Assembly: GCA_033980235.1 (NCBI GenBank)
Contig: CM067069.1
Span: 34,690,992-34,754,991, forward strand
Reading direction: 5' to 3'
Length of the DNA: 64,000 nucleotides
Source: Diadema setosum
Taxonomy: Eukaryota; Echinodermata; Echinoidea; Diadematoida; Diadematidae
This document shows, in pieces, positions 26,523-39,589 of this stretch (positions are counted from its first letter, which is position 1; every line of letters starts with the position of its first letter). The position numbers were made by a program, and so were the translations under genes. The notes under the pieces are model-generated. The model searched no databases. It was not told the DNA's origin and saw only the letters and a program-made list of their open reading frames with translations.

Positions 26523-27667
26523 GCAAGGAGGCCAGCCTCTTAAAGGCACTGAAGAGACACACACAAAAAAATCTGTATAGAAACTGGTACTTCACGTATA
26601 TATGCATTATGAACAATCTATAGAACTTTTTATACCATACCATTGTTTAAAAAAGAAACAAAACAACAACAACAAAACAATAATAATAATGATAAAGATA
26701 ATAATAAATAAAAATAACGCCTTCCCCTGCTGATTTGCCATATTGAAGTTGCTACACTTTAGAAACTGATCAAGTTGAAATACTGTATATATCGGGGTAA
26801 ATTTGAAAAGATAAGTTACATAGTATAAAGAGAGTATTCAGACTGCATGCATGGAAATTATAGCTCCATTTCCACTACGCGCACTTTCTAAAAAAAAAAG
26901 AAAAAAAGAGGAAAAGTTTATGTTTCCTGTAAATATTTAGAAAGAGCGAGAGGGGAGAGGGGGTATGTAAAAACTGCCGGTCTATCCAATCCAGCCCTAC
27001 TCTACACTGCTGCAATGGAATCTTTGCCTACTACACGGGTAAGGTACAACTGGTCCAAGTAGGCCTATTCACCACCAGCCTTCAGAGTTGTTATCTTATC
27101 TGTCGCCATGATTACACCATCTTCTGAGTGTCACTAGATTGAACCTAAAGAGGTGATAAGATTCGAATCGATACCGCGGATCCATAATGAATGGAATCAA
27201 TCGCGACTCTTCCACTCACAAAGGTAGAGGGTGGTCAAAACATGCTTCCATTGCTGTTGTAGTTACAGTGGTAGTGAATTTAGTGGAAATGAGGTGTACA
27301 AGAGCAGGTTACTTAGATCAAGACTCACAGACTTCAATGTTAGTATCTTTATCAAAATCAGATATGAAATACATACATAATTCAATTTTAAATATATACA
27401 CACTGTTTTACCAAATACACTAATATTGCTCACTAGGAGAGGAAGATGTCAGTATTTAACACTATAGATTATGCTGAAATCATATTTTATAGATGACTTA
27501 GCTGATTTAACCTTTTTTCAATGTAGACAAAAACCAAATCGTTGATAAATTGATAGGAGACCACAATGATTTACTATAAAGGATACACCTTATAATCTTA
27601 TTGATTTCATGTCTGGAAAGGAACTTGAGTGAAGATGTGTGTAAAAATGGGAGGCTTGTGAAGTGAG

Positions 27668-27925
27668 TTCATTCCATTTCATTTCATTTCATTTCATTTC
27701 ATTTCATTCCATTCCATTCAATTCCATTCTATTCCATTTCATTTCTTTTTTAATTTCCAATAAAAAATAAACACAACATGATTATCCAAATACAAAGAAT
27801 TTAATATCATTTATTTCATTTCACTTCATTTCATTCAATTCCATTTCATTCTATTCCATTTCACTTCTTTTTCCATTTCAAAAAAAATGTACACAACATG
27901 ATTGACTGAATACTAAGTATTTCAT
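27668..27925. repeat. ATTTC pentamer blocks with duplicated tail
   Basis: Two similar segments (27668-27800 and 27808-27925) each have an (ATTTC/ATTCC)n block followed by AAAAAATAAACACAACATGATT or a close variant. This is a segmental tandem duplication of about 130 bp. Confidence 0.8.
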
Positions 27926-27968
27926 AGATTTACATCTGCACAAACCAACACATAACAAAGAGAGATGA

Positions 27969-27970
<2 letters not shown>

Positions 27971-28001
<31 letters not shown>
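27971..28001. repeat. (GA)n microsatellite
   Basis: A pure GA run just downstream of the ATTTC blocks. Confidence 0.95.
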
Positions 28002-28005
<4 letters not shown>

Positions 28006-28499
28006 GTATACAAAGGGATGTGTTTACCAGGATGACTTTGTGCCTATATGCGAGGACCTATACTCACACAGTAGGTTACTGGTGCAATGTGGTTGTCTTT
28101 GTGGCTGATAGAACTTAGAAGACTTCAAAGAGTTTTCTCAGTAATGTTTTCTCATTCAAGAAGAAAACAAAATACCACTGAATTAATTTTGGTCAATTAT
28201 ATATATAGTTGTCTGAAAAAAGTTGAGCTCATTATATATTTTTTTATTTGTCATGCAATCAATATCATACAATCAGTTCAATGCTTGACTTTAACACCGT
28301 AGCTTATAACATTCTATCATAAATATCAAGAGTTTGATAGCGTGTATTAAGGAGCAGATGGGCATATTTTCTGTTGGCTGGCTGGATTGAATTAAAACTT
28401 CCGAGAGGCAAGGCAATGAATTGATGAAACGGAAACCGTTGGATGCATTTCATGAATAGAGGCGAGGTGGAAAGATCTCGAATATTTCGAGTGTAACAC

Positions 28500-29160
28500 T
28501 GGAGCTGGGTTACTGGCTCTCATTGCGCGCGGTGTATAAATCTAGGGTTACGCATCACCCCACATTCTGTTCCACTCAATAAAAATGAACCGTCCTCGAT
28601 TTTCTCCTCATTTCAAGGTCATTTAGTCTTCTCGAGTTTTCTCTCTCTTTCTTTCTTTCTCTCTCCTCTCTCTATTTTCTCGTCTTTCTTTCCTCACACC
28701 ATCAATGAAGCACATTCGGAAATATTGTCTGACACACGTGCACCTCAATTCTGCACAGCGCGCCGTTTATCAATCGCCCGCGCGCAGGGCTTTTCCCGCT
28801 GTCTAACGCTGTGGAGTCTCTCTCGCCGCGTGCACTAGGCGGCGGATGGGCAAAGTTCGTTGGGCGAGCCGGAATCGGGTGTTGAAAGACGCGGGAGCGT
28901 AGGGGGAGCGACACGTTGAGGAGTCCGCTAACTTGCGCTATCGTCCTGGCCTTACGAGATCTGTCGTTGTGCCACCCGCACGCTAAATCCCCGGATGAGA
29001 ATGTGTTGACACCGTGGACTTATGTCTCAATCACTCTGCACTTGTGTTATCACACTTGTTTAAATGTCAAACTCACGTGCGTGCTGCATTCGAGCCCGTC
29101 TATACCACGCGAGAATAAGAATTTCATCGAGTGCCCTCTTGGCAAGGTATAAAGGGAATG
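28500..29160. other. GC-rich block, candidate regulatory DNA or unannotated first exon
   Basis: A CpG-rich segment (28740-28920 contains GCGCGCCG, CCCGCGCGCAGG and CTCTCGCCGCG) following a CT-rich run. A frame on each strand is open for 70-80 codons but neither is recognisable. Confidence 0.25.
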
Positions 29161-29430
29161 ATCCTTAATCACTTCCTATTTCTATTTTCAGGCAGCAATG
29201 TTGTTTTGGCAAGCTTCAGTCAAGTGATGGCGCTGTGGCAAACTAGCATAAGATGGTTATTCTCCAAGATATGCGCATTCTCGTTAAACCTAGACATAAT
29301 AACCAAGAAACCTGCAAGGGCTTGCTATCAGAAAAAAAAAATAGTATTCATTGCGTGAAAATACTTTCTATGAGTTAATTCTAAAACTTTTTTAAACTTT
29401 GCAAAAAGAGACGTGTGAGGAAACGCTCAG

Positions 29431-29463
29431 AACACATACACAAACACACACACACACACACAC

Positions 29464-29529
<66 letters not shown>
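29431..29529. repeat. (AC)n(AT)n microsatellite
   Basis: AC repeats (29431-29466) pass directly into 31 AT repeats (29467-29529). Confidence 0.95.
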
Positions 29530-29533
<4 letters not shown>

Positions 29534-30103
29534 TATGATTTCAATGAGCCTAAATTTGTTTAACACTACTACAGTCACTATCAAATTATTTGACACTGTT
29601 ATTCTAACAATATTGGGGGGGGGGTGGTGGTGTTTGATATCTCGGAGCATTTAGCGATCAATTTCTACCGCAAATTTCCATGGCTCATCATCTCACAGTA
29701 TCGAATTTACCTGAAGCATATAGGCCAACGACCAGGGTAGTCAGGTTTGTCTGGTTTTTTTTTTTTTTTTTCAAACTGGATGGAAACGGATTTATAAAAA
29801 TGTCTTTGTGAGCCTACAGGAAAATATGAATAAATCACCAGAAACAACTGTTCTTCCTTCGCCACCCCCATCCCTTCCGATTTCTGACAGCAAATCGTAT
29901 TTCCTGACAAGCGATGAAACATTCATTTTCCTCTTGTTTTTTTTTTTCTTTTTTTTTTTGTAAGACGCCTGGCTCTCGAGCATTTAAGGCAAAGAAGGAT
30001 GTTGAGCAGATCTCTCAAAAAGTTCACTGACATCATAAAAGCGACACTCTCATTCCAATGAGCTATCGCCTTTCTTGCCGAAGGTGTTAAGACTTTATGG
30101 ATA

Positions 30104-30514
30104 ATGTTAATCGTGCCTCCTACTCATTTGTGTTACATCTTACCGCTCTGCGCTACGTCCGAAACCAGACAACGGACGCTCGTAATCACGGCATCGACGA
30201 CACGCAACGCGCACGGCGCCGTCCGAACCATTATCAACCTCCCAATAGCTTGCAATAGTCACGTCCTGGCGGTAGAGTTGGCGGACGAAAGCGCCGTACG
30301 AATTACTAACTCGCCGCCGGAATCACCCCACTGGGGCTCATATCAATTCTTGGCTACCCCCGCCATCGGTTCAGCCTCCTTTTTCCCCCTTTCTCCCGAG
30401 TCTTGCAATGTCCTGCAACACTGCCCTCCCACGACCGTGTCAATAAACACATCAAACCTAGTGGAAGTTGACTTTATTGGTACAATGGCCGCTAACAGGG
30501 ACAAGCAAATTTAA
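30104..30514. other. GC-richer island with an unrecognised 136-codon frame
   Basis: Open on the plus strand from ATG 30104 to a stop at 30512-30514. The translation (starting MLIVPPTHLCYILPLC) is Thr/Ser/Pro-rich, lacks any domain I recognise, and has no signal peptide of good quality. The block is more likely conserved non-coding DNA than a gene, but it is the least repeat-biased intergenic frame over 120 codons. Confidence 0.2.
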
Positions 30515-31857
30515 AGTTTTATAGATTTGGTAATTGCTCAGCCACTTTCATCTCTTTCCGTTAGTCTCCGTCAGGCCAAAATTGAAGATTCTGATCCTGT
30601 AGCTCTCCCCTAACCAATGCGTTTACAATTTTAGACGACCTTTGTTCGACAGGTTGAATGGAAGAAAGAGGAACATTTGGTTTCGGTTCTTGTTATTTCT
30701 TCCATTTGTCTGTATTTAAAGAACACCAAAGAAAGATAAAGTTATCGGGTAGAAGTGTCGAACTCATTGGCTGAAACCTGGTTGTCATCATGTCGTAACA
30801 ACAGTGCGGCATGATATTACAGGACGAACATCGCATCGTCAAGAAGGTCTGAAATAGTTGTTCTTGAAATGAAATCGTAGTCAGCATCAGTAGCCACCTT
30901 CATTCTATGCCATTCATTCCTTCATTACTCTTCTTCTTTCCAATTATACGACACCGTATTTTTGTTCGCTCGTTCTTTTCTTTGTTTGTTTTATTGTTGT
31001 TTGGTTTTGGATGCAAATAGAGGAAATGCAGTAGTGAATTTATAATCTAAATGTGAACAGTCATTAACCGGAAGTATGAAATACGTGTGAGATCAAATAC
31101 TGTAGGCCTACATAACAATGATGTAAATGATATAAACATATATTATCATTTGATTATTCTCATTAAAAGAAACAAACAGATTATACCAGAGACAATATTT
31201 GACAACAACAAACCCATAAAACAGACGCTTTCATGTTTGTTGTGTGCATGTTTTCATAGCAGCGGTTTTCAACTCCTCATTTTCTTATGCTACAGTCGTC
31301 TGCATCAGTCTCGTTACTGATTTGTGCTTACTTGACATCTCGAATTTATCAGCAATCACACGATAGTAAAGTTGCGACCTTGTGCAGCGTCATCTGTCCG
31401 TTTTCAAAATCGGTATACGGAGTTTATTTTATTCGGTTCATTTTGGTCTTTGTACTCAAGCGGCTTCGTACAATTCAAATCTATAATTATGCCCAACCAC
31501 ATCCAGTTCACGAAGGGATAATTTCTCCGCATATGTCTTTTATGACGCGATCGCCAGACGGTCAGAGAAAACAACCATAAATCTAATCCACGCCTTTTCT
31601 TTTGGTGCGTCAATAAATAAAATGGATTCTAATTTCGCCCTAATCATTTTGGTGTGTTCTATTGTCATCGAGCGTTTGACCGAAGCTGGTGGTAATCTGT
31701 ATCGGAGTGATATATGAATGTCGACAGTTGCCGGTAGCGTTTATCGTTCGGCAGTCTAATAGGAAAGTTTTGGCGACCAATAGCAGTATCGCAATAAATA
31801 TTCATTAAGCTTTCTAACCTTTATTCCATATCTTCCTGGCTATCTGAATGTTTACCT

Positions 31858-32200
31858 ATACATATCTACCCATCCATCTATCTACCAACCTACCTTCCTA
31901 GTATCTATCTATGGACCTTATTCTCTGTTACCGAAAAAGTGAAATATATACGTTCGTGGTGAAAATGAAATAAAATTTGAATTGAATTCAAGTTTTATAT
32001 TTATCAATCAAACTATCTGTATGACTACCTGCCTACCTATTTGTCTATTAATCTATCTATCTTATACTCATCTATACTTGTGTATCTATTTGCCTATCAA
32101 TCCATCAATCCATCCATCTGTCTATCTATGTATATATTTGTATGTATCTTATATCTGTCTATTCACCTTTCTCTATCTATCTGTATATTTATCTTCTGGG
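31858..32200. repeat. Degenerate TATC/CATC repeat region
   Basis: Old tetranucleotide repeats (CTATCTAT, CCATCCAT, CTACC) at 31858-31915 and 32020-32200, broken by unique sequence. Confidence 0.8.
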
Positions 32201-35200
32201 CCTGTATATCTGACTATAAATCTTAATATGAAATTAGATTGTCATTATCCTTTTTTCTTTCCCCTTATCTAAATATTCCTAGATTATCCCTAGTTTTTTA
32301 TTTTCAGCTTATTACTGATTTTTTTTTCTTCATTTTGTATTCATAATTTAGGCCTAATACTATAATTTAAAAGGAATTGCTTCTTGTTTTTATCTCTATT
32401 TTTTTTTCAGATCTAGCACGGCGAAAAGGAAACTATACTGTAGATAGTTTTAAAATACATAAACAGTGTTTACAACAAAATTCACTTGTCTCAACATGCT
32501 ATTATCGTAATCATTATTGTTACAATCATCATCACTAGTATTGTTGCTATTATTTATACTTCTCTCATTATCTGTATTGTCATTATTTCTTGCTGTTTAT
32601 AAATGATTTTCTTCTTCGATATTCCCATCTCCTTTTTCCCCAGAGAAGATACCATGAAACTGAGATCCCATCAAAGACATCCACAAGATTTCACCTCGCC
32701 CCATGCCCCTACTTGTCATTGTAAGTTCTTATTGGCAACCTGTCTATTCCAATTACCGAGGCTCGTGCGCTGCCTTTTCGTGATTCATTGCCTGATAATT
32801 GAAGTCTCCCTGCGCGTACTCACAGCGGCACACGCGCGCACGCGAGTCAAGTGCGACTATCATAGTCTTAGAAAGTAAACCTTTGCGTTAAAGTATGCGT
32901 CAGTCTAAGTTTTCAAAAATGTATTTACAAATCCTCGAATTTCATTTAACTTTAAATATATGTAGCAGTATTTGATGAAATTATATTTGTAGAACTCTTG
33001 GACGGTATTTTTGGTAAATAATGTCTAAATTGTGACAGTGAATGACAGCTGGTATGACAATAAGGTCTTTGTTTGCAGACTAACCCATCTTCTGCCGAAG
33101 CGGCCCAAATTAAGTTTAAACTCTTCGTTATTTATCAAGTGGATTGCCATGATTTAAGACTATCAAAGTCAGAACTGACGTGAGTACCACTTGAGCTCTA
33201 TCAAATATCGATTGGTTAACCATCTTTGGGCAAGGGATGCGGAATGGGCGGCTGAAGAGGCGGAGAAGTAGGAAAGGAAACAAGATGATGATGATGATGG
33301 TGATGATGGAGCAAAAGAAGAGCAGATGAGAGAGAGGGGAGAGGGAGAGGACGAAGGGATGAAGATGAGAAAGAACAGACAAAAAGAAAGGAAGAGGTGG
33401 AGAAGGATGGATAGAAATAAAAGGAAGGTAGAGAAGATGAGGGAAAGAATGTGAAGACGAGGAGGAATAAAGAGCAGAAGTTGAAAAAAAAGGAAAAATT
33501 AATGGTAGAACTAGAAAAGGAGAAGAAAAAAAGGAGTAAAAGAATAAGAAAGAGAGGAAGAAGACGAAGAATATTATAAGAGATAAAAACAGAATGATGT
33601 ACAACAAAATTGTTAATCATCTGTATACTTACGTGGCAGACTCGTTTAGTTTTTCCGATATGATTTTTATTTTATCAATTGGTGTAGTGTTTTCATCATA
33701 TTACGTCTTTGTTTTGTTTTGTTTTATGTTTTGTCATGCATTTTAGTTTTTATTATCATATCTAGTGTTTTGTAAGAACTCAGAATGTCATTATTCGAGC
33801 CCAGGACAAACAACCAGCATGACCAGAGACTGCGTATACACGGGCCATCATGAAGACACACACACACACACAAGTATACCTGTGTATAAGATATCGAAGA
33901 GAGAAATAAAAAGAGAAAAAAAAAGGAGACAGACAGAGAAACATAAGATTAATCTATATTCTGAAACGGATAATGATTAAGTGTTTGTCAAAACCAGAAT
34001 TAAATGATAGCATTTACTGCGTGGTTTAGACGTCTTCCAAAATTTAATGAGAATTCGTCCTACGACGACCCTACTTTGTCTCAGAATATAGTGCGCGATC
34101 CGGTGCATCAGTGAAGCCTCAAAAACTAAGGTCATTCCTGGATTTTTTTTTCATATCCTATAAATACAGATACAATCTTCTAGAAAATCCCATCATAAGA
34201 GTTACCTGAAAACAGCAATACAAAATTTACTCACTTTTACCTATACATCAAAACGAGTGATGGCTGATTCAACACATTTTATCAGAATGAATATATGAGT
34301 ATTTTACATGCATAAACAATACGAAAGACAAACAGAAAATCTGTTCAACATATTTGTGTGTAAGCCCCAAACTCATATTACCATTTTTTTTATACGAGGG
34401 ATCCTCATTTTCTACATAGTCTTAGTTCTATCCTTGTGTAAAGATAAAAGTTTGTACTGAAATTTCCTTCTTGACTTCTCTTGACTTGACTCATATGGAG
34501 AAAACATTTTTCATTTGATCAAGAGTTCGTTGTAAAGAAAAATAATTTGATCTAACACTCAAAATTAACCTGTCTTTAGTCTTTAAGACATTGACCTGAG
34601 AAGGACTTCACTTCCACCAAGTCCCATGATTCAATTTTCATCTTGGAAATTGATAATCAACCTCTCAAGTATGAATGTAATTATACTCACAAATTGTCCT
34701 CTCGTGAGTGTTTTCAAAGAGTGAACATTCGATTGAAGTTCCCAACCTGCTCACTCGCACAGCTTCCAAAGTATCGCCCTCAACGAGAAAACCGCAAGAG
34801 GAGATCGAGATCATATCTCCCTATTATACTACTCACAGTATTTTCCCGATGGCCATTTAAGGGAGTGTCTTGGGGAAGGATGCCTGAGGTCACTTCGGGT
34901 TAGCAAAAGTGAGGATGCATTTGATGCTGGTGACAGAATGTTTGGTGACGAGTCGAGGGGTCTTTTCGGTGGACAGTCCCTGATGTACCACAGATGCCCA
35001 AGCTTAGGTAGAAAACATAAAGAGGGAGCGCGTGGCGGGAAGGAGAACGACAGAAGTCACATTCCTTTCTTCAAAAGAACCACAGCCATTAGACATAAGA
35101 AACATTCAACAGTTCAACGAATTGATTGCTAATCCCTCGCTTTTTCTTTCTCCTTTCCTGACCTACGGACTCTCCCATTTCACTTTAATTTGGCACTGTT

Positions 35201-35273
35201 CTCGTGCTCTTACTAATCCGCGCAACTTGAACTAATGCACGAAAAGGTCTCGTTGCCGACTTGCCCACTCGTC

Positions 35274-35304
<31 letters not shown>

Positions 35305-36239
35305 GGTTTGGAAGCTTTCTTTGTTGTTGTTTTTTGTCTCAGGGTGGCGCGAGAGGTTTAGAGCCAAAAAGTTACTCCGTCACTGGTCTGATGTTACGCC
35401 TGGATGCACAGCTTGACTGGTGGCACGTTCCCGTACCAGTATCCTGGAGGAGCTCAATCGAGAAAGAATTCTGAAAGACCGACTGAGGTTAGAGGGTGCT
35501 ACGACCATGTCGCCCCCGGGGCCTCACCCCGAGAGTGGACGGCGTATCATAGCTCAGGGTACCGCCCTTTGTATGGTATCCAGATTCTATCGCTTTCAGC
35601 TCACTCGGTATAGAAAATAGGATAATAATGAGTCTGTCAATATGTCTCTCTTCTTTGACGATTTTCCCGCCAATGCGTCGTCTGTATTGAGTGTGATGCC
35701 TCACCAGATCGGGATTCTGATAACACCCAATTTTGGGATGCTAAGTCTTCGAATCTATGGCGAGCGCAATCTGGAGGATTTTCAAAAGTTCAAAGCGCTC
35801 AAAGAAGAGTGAGTGCACAAGTTTGAAATATAAGGCTGTAAAGAGGACCAGTTGGCGATTAAGGGTCAAGCACCTTTTTCTGACTCAAGAGGTAAACATT
35901 TTTGCGAGATAATTGCGCAGGCACCACGCAGTACAAATTGTGTGTAATTCTGAAGCATGGTATCTGTTGAAATGTGACGAGAAATGCCACTGAATGGGCG
36001 TGTGATGGGTCAGTGAGAAACACATTGCATGTCCTCGTGCTATAAAGTGATTCGAGCAGAGTAGTGAAAAGGTGCTGAATGAAAAACGACAATTAGTATC
36101 ACAATTTCGAAGAGAAATATAATCTAGAAATACAAAGAAACAGCAAACACAATGCGCAATTTTCATTATAGATATCGGAGAGAAAACTAGCAATACAAGA
36201 GACACTAAACACAATGCGCACATTTTTCCTTCCGCCCTA
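32201..36239. other. Intergenic DNA, purine tract plus unique sequence
   Basis: Beyond the GA tract at 33238-33570 and a T/G homopolymer at 35273-35307 there is unique DNA with balanced patches around 34640-35130 and 35340-35560. No exon could be supported. Confidence 0.45.
33238..33570. repeat. Purine-rich (GA) tract
   Basis: About 330 bases of nearly pure A/G on the plus strand, with a short GATGAT stretch at 33283-33308. The 159- and 134-codon minus-strand frames (Phe/Leu/Ser-rich) come from this composition. Confidence 0.9.
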
Positions 36240-36540
36240 ATAAGACGATCAAAGCATTTCATGTTCGTCGGAGATGCCCAGGGATATGGGCTTACTTTGA
36301 CATCAGTCTTCACATTATGGACCAAAACATCGGCTGGTGAAAACCCTAAATCTCGAAAGCTCACCATCTCGCCCAATAAAGGCTCATTCCTCGCCAATTT
36401 CGCCTTGATTAACGCCGAATTAAGCGACCTGCTTGGGAGTATTGGTAACAAGGAAAACACCGTCGCGCGCCACCCCTCGCTGCTAAGTGCTGAGAGGAAT
36501 TTAACAAGCTCCACTCTGTCGGAAGGAGGTGGGAGGAGAT
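36240..36540. other. GC-richer island overlapping a spurious 240-codon minus frame
   Basis: This segment has even composition and CpG content. A minus-strand frame (36607-35885) crosses it but continues into AT-rich DNA with no domain, biased composition or splice logic, so I treat it as chance. Confidence 0.2.
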
Positions 36541-37039
36541 AAGTGAAAATGGAGTGAAAAAAAGGAGAGAAGCGCAGCGCAAGAAGTGTTATCGTTTTCT
36601 CCTCCATATGTCCATCTGAGGAATAGAAGGTACAACATTTCCCATCTCCTTGACTACGTACACTTCTATTAAGTGAGAACTACTGACAGACGAACTTTTT
36701 AATTGGAAGACGACATTTCCGGAATGATTCTTGTTGCTGTTTTTTTCTATGATGATAGTCTTTCTGTTGATAGCATGGACGTCATTTTAAGTATACCTCA
36801 TTCAATTTCGACTGTGTAATCTACCCCAGAAACACCATGGTTCTATGCCCCTATATTTCTCGTACTTAATCTACCCCCCCCCCCACCTTATTTTTCTCTC
36901 AGATCATGAGTAGCCTGCGATTGTAAATTCTAGAAATGGATTTTACATAAAGTTCAGATATGGAGACTCGCGATATATCGCTGCATGATGAGACATTGGT
37001 TGCCATTATTTCTCCCTTACCATCATCATTTTCTCTCTC

Positions 37040-37780
37040 TCCCTCTCTTTCTGATCAGCGCGCTCCTCCCGCGCCACAAGTTCTCTGCGCCCTGCCCTGC
37101 GTGTGCCCGAAACAATCGAGATACAAGGAGCTGCGTTGACGTTGAAATACGAGACACCGAACGCGCACACCATTTGGCGCGCACGTCCGACCGACGGCCA
37201 AGACTGACGACCAATTTACTTCTGATTAATTCAAGCTCAGCCGTCGATTCGACTCCATTTCTTTTTTCCTCTCCTCCTTTTTTTTTTTCTTCCAATCGCG
37301 AAGGGAGATGGAGAAATGTCGAAGAATAAAATAATTATGCGTATTATGTAGTTCGCTGGTGAATCGCAATATGGAGCGAGAACGGATGAGTTAAACCACG
37401 TGCCTCTTTTTCCCCCTCTGTCTATTTTTTTTTCTTCTTCTTTAACAAGCTCTTTCGGCGGTTCACGTCTCATGTTTATTTAGTATTCATAACCCTGTTT
37501 CGCAGCGCACCTCCGCTGTATTCAAAATGAATGACCTTTACACACAAGTACCAGTGGTGCGCACGCCAACCTCGCGCGCCTACAACATGTCGATGGGTTA
37601 AACGGAGCCGGGGAAAGAAGCACGCCCAAAGCCCGCTACCAGCACGGCGCTGACTTAAAACACGCACAGCAAGGGGAGAGAGAGCGGGCGAGCAGAGCGC
37701 GTAACAGATTGCGCTGGCGATGCGAACAGAAGTTTGTGGGTTTTAAGGCCAGCTCGCCTTTGGGGGATTGTTTTCGCCCC
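37040..37780. other. CpG-rich island pair, candidate regulatory DNA
   Basis: Two CpG-rich blocks (37055-37245 and 37490-37770) are separated by poly-T/C. They contain many CGCGC motifs (GCGCGCACGTC, CTCGCGCGCC) and no credible frame. Could be an unmethylated regulatory or promoter island; neither a TATA box nor a first exon is evident. Confidence 0.25.
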
Positions 37781-37952
37781 TCTTTTTTTCTTTTCCTTTT
37801 TTTTTTCTTTTCCTTCACTGGCTTTAAGAGCAACTCAGTTTGAATTAATGATAATGATAATAAAAAATGGCGCTTCACCGCTCTGCTTTTGAGTAGACTG
37901 ACAGCTTTTTGAGCGTCGCTACTTTCTGGTCGATGAGCTGAGTTTTAACACC

Positions 37953-38610
37953 GTTGATGAACAAGACACACGCGCTGTATTGTTTTGGTATGACAAGTTA
38001 TCCGCCGCCGCAATCTAATCTATTAAGCGAGATGGAGAATCGAGGGAGAATTAAACCCAGTGCTCCGCTGGTCCCAGCCCACCCTGCGGCTACAGCTCCG
38101 GCTTTAGACGATTGGTCAGAGATTAAAAATCGTGGAGGAAAAAGTTTTCAAAATATTTTGCTCTTTGAAGATGAGATTAATGATGAGAAGAGGTGCCTCT
38201 TTTTCCGGAGATGTTGGTGGTTGTGGTGGTGGTCGCTAGATGATGCCCGCCACTCAGAGGACGAGCCCATGGCATCGATCGAACCGTTCGGTAACGGTTA
38301 AACGGCGGAGCGATGACATATGTCCTTGCTGCGTCTCATCCTACCACACGCTCCGCACGCTTCCTACATCAAGCCGCTGACGCAATATTGACGAAGCTGT
38401 CCTCTAGGGTGCTTTTAGCTGGGCCACTTGACTCTCGGTTCCTCCCCTCCACCAAAAGCCAAAGTCGCTGCAAATCCCTCTATTAGCGCTAAATTGGTAT
38501 TCGATGGGCTGAGGAGGGTGCGGAGGCTCAAGTCAGGCGGGGGATGCGGCGTGAAATCGCTGGAGTTGCTGACGGAAGGGTATGAGCAGGGCACGGGTGG
38601 TCAGAAATAG
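37953..38610. other. GC-richer non-coding island, candidate regulatory or conserved element
   Basis: Balanced composition with CpG and little simple repeat, surrounded by AT-rich DNA. The frames present (up to 115 codons) resemble no protein I know and lack splice-supported partners. It could be conserved non-coding DNA or an untranslated exon. Comparative alignment would decide. Confidence 0.25.
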
Positions 38611-39589
38611 CTGTAAACTCAACTCTTAGCTCTAGGCTTTTCCGCTTTTTCGTGCCAAACTTGGGCTCTGCCAAACACACTCATAATGCGAGTGTAAACA
38701 AGGATACATTAAGATCCTATACCCCCGTAGCGCAATTATAATTGTTGTTAGAGTAACAGACGTGAAGTGACAACTTGGCCGGTGAATATAGTTTGTCCAG
38801 CATTCCCCGAAGCCCTTAAAAACAAAGAAACAATGAAATAAACCGTCACGAAATAACAGAAGCAAAAACCACTATCCCCCTTTTTCCTCTCTTACTTGAA
38901 AAGTAACAAATGCACGGTTCGCAAGCTAGAACAAGTGCCAATGAATAATTAATATTAGATTTTGTTCATATAGGGGAGCGGTGGACAGTGAGAGCAGATG
39001 GGGTGTATTTGTTCCGATTTGGCCCGTCTCGCTTCCTTACTCCCAAGCCCTTCTACGTCAATAATGAATAAATCATTGTCATCAGACCTTATCCATCCCC
39101 TCAAAAAGGAAAAAAAAAATGACAGTCTGCTCACACAACCTGTGGATCCCGAATGACTTTTATTATACTAATGGATTAAACCAATAAAATCATTGATTGT
39201 CGTATGGAACAGAGAGTATAAGAGAAAGAGGGGGATGGAGAAGGGAGAGGAGGAGAGAGAGGGGCGAGAGGAGAAAATTAGACACCCAGACACTGATAGG
39301 GTTAACGTTAACTGTTTCTGCTCTTACTGGTGGTTACATTTTGGTCACATTCAAGGAGATGGCGGCGGTAGTTTTAGTGACAGCAACCTATGGCCTTCAG
39401 TGTAGGGATAGAAGTAGATATATAGTATAGAGAAATATAAAGTGACTGTCCCGATATATGAGGCGTAAGTGTTGGAATAGGTAGTTGCGATGGCAGTGGT
39501 GGTGGTTCACTTAAATGTAGGCCTAATAATACGTTTTGGTATTGTGATACTAGCGGGGTAAGACGTATAATAGTGTTGGACTTAGCGGT

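Larger units (their letters stand above)
22061..27667. other. Intergenic DNA with hairpins and X-box motifs, no gene
   Basis: Apart from the CT tract, two hairpins and two X-box motifs listed separately, I see unique AT-rich sequence. Two slightly GC-richer patches lie at 25800-25990 and 26150-26560. The longest frames (105 and 81 codons) are composition-driven or unrecognisable. Confidence 0.45.

Noticed and set aside
33128..33620. 159- and 134-codon Phe/Leu/Ser-rich frames
   Set aside because: They are the reverse reading of a GA-rich tract and therefore compositional.
35885..36607. 240-codon minus-strand frame, the longest non-repetitive one outside QSOX
   Set aside because: No domain, no coding-like composition contrast and no splice partners. 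A frame of this length can occur by chance in 64 kb, and the reading matches nothing I know.
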